A stretch of 64,000 nucleotides of DNA from Bacteroidetes bacterium UBA7674 (GTDB lineage Bacteria > Bacteroidota > Bacteroidia > Chitinophagales > Chitinophagaceae). The notes below the pieces were generated by a model. It saw only the letters and a list, made by a program, of their open reading frames with translations. It ran no database searches and had not been told where the DNA came from. The translations under genes were made by a program, and so were the position numbers. Numbering within the stretch: position 1 is the stretch's first letter; the number at the start of each line of letters is the position of its first letter. Positions 57,955 through 64,000 of the stretch are shown one piece after another. The DNA lies in contig DLHG01000001.1 in the NCBI GenBank assembly GCA_002483105.1, positions 62,001-126,000 of the forward strand, in the 5' to 3' direction.

Positions 57955-59046
57955 ATGCTCAGAAAAATTATCACATTATTGTTATTGGTATCACCTCTAC
58001 TGGCATTCGCTAAAAAAGATGACAGCCTGGATATCAAGATCGGACAAATGATCATGATAGGCATTAATGAACGTACGGCATTGGATAATGGAGATGTATT
58101 TGCAGACGAGTTGAGACAAGGGAAGATAGGAGGCATAGTGATATTCGAGAAGAACCTCGCAAAGACGAATACAAAAGACAGTCTGAAGCTGTTGATACAG
58201 AACCTACAGAGCAACTCTAAAATACCGCTTTTCGTCACTATTGATGAAGAGGGCGGCAAGGTACACAGGTTGAAAGAGAAGTATGGGTTCTTTACCACTC
58301 CATCAGCGGCTTACCTCGGAGAGGTAAATAAGTTTGATTCTACACGCTACCACGCCCGCCGTATTGCGGCATTGCTGAAAGAACTTGGCATCAACATGAA
58401 TTATGCCCCTACCCTTGACATGGCTGTGAACCCTGAGAATACTGTGATAGTAAAGAATGGCCGCAGCTTTGGGTCTGACCCCTTCCTTGTAGCTACTCAT
58501 GCACAGATAACCATCAATGGACATCATGAACATGGCGTAAAGACCATACTGAAACATTTTCCCGGACATGGCAGTTCTACCGGAGACTCTCACCTGGGAG
58601 TAGTGGACGTTTCTAATTCATGGCAACTGAATGAACTTACACCATATGATGAGATCATCAGGAACGGCTCTTTTGATGCTATTATGACTGCGCACATTAT
58701 TAATAAAAGATGGGATCCGTCAATGCTGCCTGCTACTTTGTCTAAACGTGTGGTTACTGATATGCTTCGTGACCTGCTGGGTTATAAAGGCGTTGTATTT
58801 TCAGACGATATGCAGATGGATGCTATAGGTGCCAACTACGGACTGGAGAATGCTATAATGCTTTCTGTGAATGCGGGAGTTGATGTGCTGATGTTTGCCA
58901 ACACCACACCGCACAAAGACAAAATAGTCACGGCATCGCAGGTACATGCTATACTGAAGAAACTGGTGAAGAAAAAGAAGATATCCCGCCAGCGGATAGA
59001 TGAAGCGTATGCGAGGATAACGGCTTTGAAACAGAAGACGTTCTAA
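57955..59046 (+). CDS. Glycoside hydrolase family 3, beta-N-acetylhexosaminidase-like
   Basis: 363 residues with a short signal peptide (about 1-19, LLLLVSPLLAFA). It is a single TIM-barrel GH3 domain with IDEEGGKVHRL (substrate-side loop), the NagZ-type KHFPGHGSSTGDSHLGV catalytic loop with the Asp/His pair, and the nucleophile Asp in VVFSDDMQMDAI. This one-domain architecture is that of NagZ-like enzymes, which release GlcNAc from wall fragments. The signal peptide means it acts in the periplasm rather than the cytosol (seen in sequence). The GlcNAc-kinase-like protein at 16231 could use its product after uptake (inference). Confidence 0.9.
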   Translation: MLRKIITLLLLVSPLLAFAKKDDSLDIKIGQMIMIGINERTALDNGDVFADELRQGKIGGIVIFEKNLAKTNTKDSLKLLIQNLQSNSKIPLFVTIDEEGGKVHRLKEKYGFFTTPSAAYLGEVNKFDSTRYHARRIAALLKELGINMNYAPTLDMAVNPENTVIVKNGRSFGSDPFLVATHAQITINGHHEHGVKTILKHFPGHGSSTGDSHLGVVDVSNSWQLNELTPYDEIIRNGSFDAIMTAHIINKRWDPSMLPATLSKRVVTDMLRDLLGYKGVVFSDDMQMDAIGANYGLENAIMLSVNAGVDVLMFANTTPHKDKIVTASQVHAILKKLVKKKKISRQRIDEAYARITALKQKTF

Positions 59047-59066
59047 GCGGGGGAATTTGAGATGGA

Positions 59067-59555
59067 CTACTTCCTCAGCACAAAATAATCCACATAACCC
59101 TCTTTCAAGTTCATATCAGTTCGCTTTTCTGCACGGGCGTCATCCTGGAGGAGGTATGGAACGTATGTCATGGAGCCACACTTGGTTTGTTTGATCTCCT
59201 TTTTAAATTCATGGTCCACATTGAAGTTTGTAGCCGCATCATCATTCCAAAATATTGTGTAGTCGGTGCCATTAAGAGTTTCAATTCGTAACAACTTTAT
59301 CTCGTCTCCTATACCATTCACCTTCCCCGATACAATTTGCATCTCCTCATAGCTCTTGGGATCACTATTTTTAACCACATCTATGTCTACTAATTCAATT
59401 GAGTTATCAGCGAGTATATCATTACCTGCATCATCAAGTACGCGAAGATAAACAGGTCCATGTTCAGTACGCGGAAGTCCGCATCCATCCACATAGCGTC
59501 TGCAACCTGAAGAAAGGATCAGTATTGAAAGAAGAAAGAAGGCATACCTGGCCAT
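59067..59555 (-). CDS. Lipoprotein of unknown function
   Basis: 162 residues with a lipoprotein signal MARYAFFLLSILILSSGC (lipobox SSGC, Cys18), then RRYVDGCGLPR and a beta-rich domain (GPVYLRVLDDAGNDILADNSIELVDIDVV...KLLRIETLNGTDYTIFW) ending with EGYVDYFVLRK. The VYLRVLDDAGNDIL run looks like an immunoglobulin- or carboxypeptidase-regulatory-like beta fold. No family is certain. It is transcribed toward the GH3 gene and stands alone. The upstream gap to the pirin gene is short (51 bases). Probably periplasmic face or surface. Confidence 0.72.
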   Translation of the reverse strand: MARYAFFLLSILILSSGCRRYVDGCGLPRTEHGPVYLRVLDDAGNDILADNSIELVDIDVVKNSDPKSYEEMQIVSGKVNGIGDEIKLLRIETLNGTDYTIFWNDDAATNFNVDHEFKKEIKQTKCGSMTYVPYLLQDDARAEKRTDMNLKEGYVDYFVLRK

Positions 59556-59606
59556 ATAGGATTGTTTCTAATGAAACAAACTTACAAATAAGCCGGGGAA
59601 ATTTTA

Positions 59607-60575
59607 CTACTTGAACGCGTTCACTACATCCGGATCTCCCATTTTACCTGCCTGGTAGTCGCGAATGACGCGTTCTATTTCCTGCTGATTGGTCATTACG
59701 AAAGGACCATATGCATACACAGGTTCGTTATGCGGTTGTCCGCCGAGCATGAGTATTTCAGCGCCTTCTTCGGTATATAGATTTACAAGACTTGCTCCAC
59801 GTTCGTAGAGCGCGACCTGGTTGGTAGTAATTTCTTTCCTGCCTTCGGTTTCTATCTTTCCGCTGATGACATAGATGAAGGCGTTGTGCCGTTCTTCTGT
59901 AGGGATCGCCAGTTTAGCGCCGGGCTTCAATTTTATGTGAAAGTAAAATGCAGGGAACGTTGTTTCGACTTTCGACTTGGCGCCGAAGAGTTCGCCCATC
60001 ACCACCTTGGCGGAGAAATGGGGTTCGTTTATTTCCGCCATTTTTTCGGGGTGGAATACTTCCGTTGTCGGCTCGATGAATTTGTCTTTACCAGGCATGT
60101 TCAGCCATATCTGGAAACCGTGATACAGGCCGCCATCATCGTAGAGCCCTTGCCCTGTTTCTTCCATATGTATCGCTCCCCTGCCAGATGTGAACATCAT
60201 GAAGTCACCTTTGCCTATCTGAAAATCGTAATTGAGGCTATCACGGTGGTGGCCGTTGCCATCCAGGAAATAAGTAGTAGGTATCACGCCTGCGTGCGGG
60301 TGCGCTTCAACGCGAAGCGGTGCAGATTTGGGGTTCACTTCCACCGGCCCAAATTCATCGAAGAACACATAGGGCGAGACATAGTCGTTATTGTCCCCTG
60401 CAAATGCACGCAGCACCGGAAGAGTGCCCACCATGGTTTTGTTAGCCGTTATTACCTGATACACCTTTCTACCTTTACCTGTTTCTATAAGCCCTGACGC
60501 CGCTTTCAATACACCGGGTATTGCCAGTGACGCTCCAATGATAGCTGAACCTTTAATGAACTCTTTCCGTTGCAT
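59607..60575 (-). CDS. Pirin-family protein with an N-terminal export-like segment
   Basis: 322 residues of the bicupin pirin family (quercetin 2,3-dioxygenase-like). Cupin-one metal residues are in RVEAHPHAGVIPTTYFLDG and GAIHMEETGQ, and the second cupin includes AFIYVISGKIETEGR. The N-terminus MQRKEFIKGSAIIGASLAIPG looks like a Tat-type or Sec signal, but with only one Arg. Pirins are normally cytosolic, so this is unusual (see findings). Members may use flavonols or have regulatory roles; the substrate cannot be inferred. It is followed on the same strand by the lipoprotein gene. Confidence 0.9.
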   Translation of the reverse strand: MQRKEFIKGSAIIGASLAIPGVLKAASGLIETGKGRKVYQVITANKTMVGTLPVLRAFAGDNNDYVSPYVFFDEFGPVEVNPKSAPLRVEAHPHAGVIPTTYFLDGNGHHRDSLNYDFQIGKGDFMMFTSGRGAIHMEETGQGLYDDGGLYHGFQIWLNMPGKDKFIEPTTEVFHPEKMAEINEPHFSAKVVMGELFGAKSKVETTFPAFYFHIKLKPGAKLAIPTEERHNAFIYVISGKIETEGRKEITTNQVALYERGASLVNLYTEEGAEILMLGGQPHNEPVYAYGPFVMTNQQEIERVIRDYQAGKMGDPDVVNAFK

Positions 60576-60714
60576 GTACGTACATTTATTCTTGTAAAGT
60601 TACTTAATATACGGAATTGAATTATTGTTAGCATTGATATGGCTATTGATGCAGGCAAGTATAAAATAATCTATTTACATTATATGTACTAGTTTTCCCC
60701 ACTCCACTGATTAC

Positions 60715-60746
60715 ATTGCGGCTTTATGTCATACTCCTTACCTTTG
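60715..60746 (+). promoter_or_regulatory. Bacteroidota promoter for the dut operon
   Basis: ATTG (60715-60718, near-consensus -33), 20-base spacer and TACCTTTG (60739-60746). The ATG is 16 bases further on. Confidence 0.65.
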
Positions 60747-60762
60747 CCACCGCATTTTACTT

Positions 60763-61203
60763 ATGGAAATCAACATTCAGATCATCAATAAATCGCCGCA
60801 TGAGCTTCCGAGCTATCAAACGGCCGGCTCATCGGGCATGGACCTTCGCGCATGGCTTACTGAGCCCGTCACGCTGAAGCCAATGGAGCGCAAGCTGATA
60901 CCGACCGGTCTGTATATGGCATTACCGGTAGGATTTGAGGCGCAGATACGTCCTCGCAGCGGCATGGCTATCAAAAAGGGTTTGTCACTGGTGAACACAC
61001 CAGGCACAATCGACAGCGACTACCGTGGTGAGATAATGGTTCCCATCATCAACCTCTCCACGGAGGAGCAGGTGATAGAAGATGGCGAACGTATCGCGCA
61101 GATGATCGTTGCACGGTATGATATTGTTAGCTGGGAACCCGTGGAAGCATTGGACGAAACAGCAAGAGGCGCAGGCGGCTTTGGCCACTCGGGCGTGAAA
61201 TAA
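60763..61203 (+). CDS. dut: dUTP diphosphatase (dUTPase)
   Basis: 146 residues of the trimeric all-beta dUTPase family, splitting dUTP to dUMP and pyrophosphate. The five signature motifs are present in order: AGSSGMDLRA, QIRPRSGMAIKKG, VNTPGTIDSDYRGEI, DGERIAQMIVARY and the C-terminal, uracil-covering RGAGGFGHSG. The Asp of TIDSDYRGE activates water. It is the first gene of a tight unit with a sugar nucleotidyltransferase (21 bases on) and a TPR protein, an arrangement I believe is conserved in related genomes (recollection). Confidence 0.97.
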   Translation: MEINIQIINKSPHELPSYQTAGSSGMDLRAWLTEPVTLKPMERKLIPTGLYMALPVGFEAQIRPRSGMAIKKGLSLVNTPGTIDSDYRGEIMVPIINLSTEEQVIEDGERIAQMIVARYDIVSWEPVEALDETARGAGGFGHSGVK

Positions 61204-61224
61204 TCACTTTTTAAAAGACATTTA

Positions 61225-62241
61225 ATGAACATAATTATTCCAATGGCGGGCATGGGTAAACGCATGCGCCCGCACACACTTACCACTCCAAAACCATTAG
61301 TACCGATAGCAGGCAAGCCAATAGTGCAACGCCTGGTAGAAGACATTGTCTCTACCTGCAATGAGAAAGTAGATGAGATAGCTTTCATCATCAGTCCTGC
61401 GTTTGGCAAAGAAGCTGAGGAGCATTTGATAAAAGTTGCTGCATCGATGGGCGCTACGGGTAAAGTCGTTTACCAGAAAGAAGCATTGGGTACGGCTCAT
61501 GCCATACTGTGCGCTTCCGACAGCCTGAAAGGAAATGTGTTCGTGGCTTTTGCTGATACACTTTTCAAAGCCACCTTTAATATAGATGTGAACAAGGACG
61601 CTATCGTCTGGACACAGAAGATAGATGACCCGTCAGCGTTTGGCGTGGTGAAACTGAATGCGAACAACGAAATAGAAGCATTCGTAGAAAAGCCGAAGGA
61701 CTTTGTTTCAGACCTAGCTATAATAGGTGTGTACTACTTTAAAGACGGTGAGAACCTGAAAAAGGAACTGCAACGCCTGATAGATAATGACATAAAGCTG
61801 AAAGGCGAATACCAGATAACAGACGCCATGGAGCATATGCTGAACAATGGCATAAAGTTTTATACCGACCAGGTGGACGAATGGCTGGACTGCGGTAATA
61901 AAGATGCTACCGTCTATACCAATGCCCGTGTACTGGAACATAAGAAAGACACCGAACAACTGATACACCCTTCTGCCAAAGTAGAAAACTCCTCTATAAT
62001 AGCACCTTGCTACCTGGGTGAGGGCGTGGTGGTGAAGGATTCTGTGATAGGTCCGCACGTCTCTATAGAAGCGGGAGCGCAGGTGGAAGGTTGCCATATA
62101 TCCAATAGCATTATAAGAGAGGAAAGCATTGTTAAAAATGCGAAGCTCCAAAACTCTTTATTAGGGAAAAACGTAACTTACATAGAAAATAACCGGGACA
62201 CGAAAGACGTAAGCCTGGGAGATTTTTCTACGCTAATATGA
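61225..62241 (+). CDS. Sugar-1-phosphate nucleotidyltransferase with left-handed beta-helix C-domain
   Basis: 338 residues. The N-terminal Rossmann-type nucleotidyltransferase has the loop AGMGKRMRPHTLTTPKPLVPIAGKP at 8-32, the metal Asp in VAFADTLF and the second in WLDCGNKDATV. The C-terminal part (from about 245) has hexapeptide-like repeats (SIIAPCYLGEGVVVKDSVIGPHVSIEAGAQVEGC), so it resembles GlmU- or RmlA-long-like proteins. It would activate a sugar phosphate with NTP. The substrate cannot be fixed; it is not the GlmU of the cell by length. Its stop overlaps the TPR start by four bases (ATGA). Confidence 0.9.
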   Translation: MNIIIPMAGMGKRMRPHTLTTPKPLVPIAGKPIVQRLVEDIVSTCNEKVDEIAFIISPAFGKEAEEHLIKVAASMGATGKVVYQKEALGTAHAILCASDSLKGNVFVAFADTLFKATFNIDVNKDAIVWTQKIDDPSAFGVVKLNANNEIEAFVEKPKDFVSDLAIIGVYYFKDGENLKKELQRLIDNDIKLKGEYQITDAMEHMLNNGIKFYTDQVDEWLDCGNKDATVYTNARVLEHKKDTEQLIHPSAKVENSSIIAPCYLGEGVVVKDSVIGPHVSIEAGAQVEGCHISNSIIREESIVKNAKLQNSLLGKNVTYIENNRDTKDVSLGDFSTLI

Positions 62242-63983
62242 AGTTGTTAAGCAAGCTGCCCCTTTTTACTCTTACCCTATTTTTCGGTATGATGTCTTCT
62301 TTTGCCCCGGCTATTGCGCAGGAGTATGAGGAGGACATGTCTAAATACAGTCTTACGGATATACAGCGGTCCGATAGCCTCTTTTATGATGCTATGAAAG
62401 CCAAAGTGCAGAATGACCCTAAACGGGTGCAGGATGCATTGCTGGCATTTACAGAACAACGCCCAAAGAATGCCACAGGCTGGTATGAACTTTCCCGCAT
62501 ATACCTGAACGATAAAAAGATACAGGCGGCAGAAACTACCATTAAGAAAGCCATCTCTTTAGATGGAGACAACAAATGGTACAGAAGCCAGTATGCTACA
62601 GTATTGGAGTATAATAATGAGCCACGCGAAGCAGCAGACCTGCTGATGAAGATGGCAAAGGCCGAAAAATTCAACCTGGAATATCTGTACAGGGCTACTG
62701 CACTATACAAACGCGCCAAGCGCTACCAGGATGCACAGGAAGCACTGAACATGCTGATAGAACAGGATGGTGAAGATGAGGCCTACCTTATGGAAAAAGG
62801 GGACATCTATACTATTGAGAAGGATTGGGACAATGCTGCCAAAATAATGGAACGGCTGATAGAGATCAACCCTATGGAGGGTCGTTACTATGTTGACCTG
62901 GCCAATATTTACGAATTGGCAAAAGACACTTATAAGTCGGAAGAAGTATACAGGCGCGCACAGAATATGCTGCCCGATGACCCTTTCCTGCAAAAAGCAT
63001 TGGCCATAAAATCGATAAGTAATAGTGATTCCACGGGATTTAGTAAAAACATGAAGAAACTCGTGTTAAACAAAAGCCTGAGTGTGGAAGAACAGGTGAA
63101 TATGCTGGACAACTATGTGAACCTACCCTATAATGATGCAAACAAATGGGCGGAGGCACTGGAAATAGCAGATGAACTTGCCAAACAGCACCCTGACAAC
63201 GCATTAGTAGCGTTTGTGCGCGGAAGGATATTAAGGTATAATTCGCAACCGGATAAAGCGGTAGCTGAATTCAAGCGTTCGCTATCTATAGACCAATCAA
63301 GCCTGGGGGTATGGGAAGAGCTCTTCTCTTCAGCAGTGGAAAAGAGCCAGGCTGATTCGCTTAATGCCTATACAGACAGGGCGCTACGCATATTCCCCAA
63401 CAATGCGATCATGCATTATTACAAGGGGATCGCCCTGATGAACAAGGACGATAATGCCGGGGCTATCAAAACTTTTAACCGGGCGATAGACATGTTCCCC
63501 GACGATAACACGCTTGGCCTGTCCAGGGTATATTCTATACTCGGAGACATCTATCATAATATGAAAGAGCATAAACTCTCCGACGAAAATTATCGTAAAG
63601 CAATAAAGCTGGAACCGGACAATCCTTTTTCGCTCAACAATTTTGCTTACTACCTTTCTGAGCGTGGCGAGAGCCTTGATGAAGCAGAACAGATGTCGCG
63701 TCGCTCACTGGAAAGAGCGCCGAATGAAGCTACCTTCCTCGATACTTATGGATGGATACTATACAAACAAGGGAAATACTCGAAAGCTAAAGAATACATA
63801 CAGAAAGCACTAATCAGTCGCCCCGACCAATCGGATGGTACAGTGTATGACCACCTGGGTGATATACTGTATAAGCTGAACGACAAAGAGGGCGCACTGC
63901 AGAACTGGCAAAAGGCGAAAGAAAAAGGAACAGACAATCCGAATCTGGATAAAAAAATACAGGAACAAAAGCTATATGAGTAG
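62238..63983 (+). CDS. Periplasmic TPR-repeat protein
   Basis: 581 residues with a signal peptide (MKLLSKLPLFTLTLFFGMMSSFAPAIAQ). About eleven TPR-like units follow, for instance TGWYELSRIYLNDKKIQAAETTIKKAISLD, YRATALYKRAKRYQDAQEALN, MHYYKGIALMNKDDNAGAIKTFNRAIDMFP and the last, DHLGDILYKLNDKEGALQNWQKAKE. TPRs mediate protein contact, so it is probably a scaffold in the envelope. The start ATGA overlaps the nucleotidyltransferase stop and the stop overlaps the next start in ATGAGTAG, giving a tightly coupled series. Function unknown. Confidence 0.9.
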   Translation: MKLLSKLPLFTLTLFFGMMSSFAPAIAQEYEEDMSKYSLTDIQRSDSLFYDAMKAKVQNDPKRVQDALLAFTEQRPKNATGWYELSRIYLNDKKIQAAETTIKKAISLDGDNKWYRSQYATVLEYNNEPREAADLLMKMAKAEKFNLEYLYRATALYKRAKRYQDAQEALNMLIEQDGEDEAYLMEKGDIYTIEKDWDNAAKIMERLIEINPMEGRYYVDLANIYELAKDTYKSEEVYRRAQNMLPDDPFLQKALAIKSISNSDSTGFSKNMKKLVLNKSLSVEEQVNMLDNYVNLPYNDANKWAEALEIADELAKQHPDNALVAFVRGRILRYNSQPDKAVAEFKRSLSIDQSSLGVWEELFSSAVEKSQADSLNAYTDRALRIFPNNAIMHYYKGIALMNKDDNAGAIKTFNRAIDMFPDDNTLGLSRVYSILGDIYHNMKEHKLSDENYRKAIKLEPDNPFSLNNFAYYLSERGESLDEAEQMSRRSLERAPNEATFLDTYGWILYKQGKYSKAKEYIQKALISRPDQSDGTVYDHLGDILYKLNDKEGALQNWQKAKEKGTDNPNLDKKIQEQKLYE

Positions 63984-64000
63984 GCTCGGGACAGGAATAA
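63976..64000 (+). CDS. Start of the next operon gene (cut by the window edge)
   Basis: ATG 63976 lies in ATGAGTAG, overlapping the TPR-gene stop by 8 bases, and reads MSRLGTGI at the window end. Related genomes have a lipoprotein gene (DUF4292) here, by recollection; only eight codons are visible, so the product is not determined. Confidence 0.45.

Noticed and set aside
1..64000. tRNA, rRNA, insertion sequence, integrase or phage genes
   Set aside because: No cloverleaf-like sequence, rRNA segment or transposase/integrase-like protein was recognised when reading the gaps and frames; a covariance-model scan would be decisive for small RNAs.

Overview
The window looks like chromosomal DNA of a Bacteroidota species, most likely in the Chitinophagaceae/Chitinophagales (inference). 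The evidence is a T9SS C-terminal sorting domain on a secreted metalloprotease, promoters of the Bacteroidota type (TTTG-N20-TAnnTTTG), no visible Shine-Dalgarno sites, an OmpA-family porin with TSP3 repeats, a ~1100-residue SecA and a ~610-residue PurF. Most of it is single-copy housekeeping DNA at moderate GC. I see no rRNA or tRNA gene, CRISPR array, insertion sequence or prophage.

Layout. 1-4060 (minus): a potassium-uptake operon of KdpD-like kinase, KdpE-like regulator, Kup transporter and an OmpL/BBP2-type porin cut by the window edge. 4330-6256: small secreted proteins, one an EGF-domain lipoprotein split by a frameshift. 6524-9850: secA. 9952-11328: a thioredoxin-reductase-like flavoprotein divergent from a Fur-family regulator, with repeated inverted repeats between them. 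11432-17073: AMP nucleosidase with a fused peptide-ABC ATPase, a lone HsdR-N-like protein, an S41 protease and an N-acetylglucosamine-kinase-like protein. 17283-31591: OmpA, polyprenyl synthase, uvrA, a T9SS metalloprotease, copper ATPase, tsaE, LysE-type exporter and purF.

31806-42032: a secreted protein, an 11-nt-period repeat, a BLUF photoreceptor next to a large catalase, two tandem GT-C-like membrane proteins, small proteins and a hibernation factor. 42102-44455: a low-GC (about a third G+C in sampled lines) pair of membrane-anchored proteins of unknown family, the best candidate for recently acquired or undescribed function. 44578-52597: antiquitin-type aldehyde dehydrogenase, acetyltransferase, DinB-like protein, serine hydrolase, fatty acid desaturase and a redox cluster (peroxiredoxin, DsbA-like). 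52797-55190: a CDP-glucose-based deoxysugar operon (rfbF-rfbG-rfbC-like). 55474-60575: phospholipase C-like, prenyltransferase-fold, GH3 and pirin proteins. 60763-end: dut, sugar nucleotidyltransferase, TPR protein and the first codons of a fourth gene, tightly coupled.

Three genes (near 5364, 42320 and 50913) are each broken by what looks like a single-base indel in or next to a short homopolymer. That pattern fits residual assembly errors at least as well as real gene decay. Several start codons were moved downstream because a TAnnTTTG box overlaps or closely precedes the longer open frame; many mRNAs here would have leaders of only a few bases. Intergenic spaces carry at least two dispersed palindromic repeat families.
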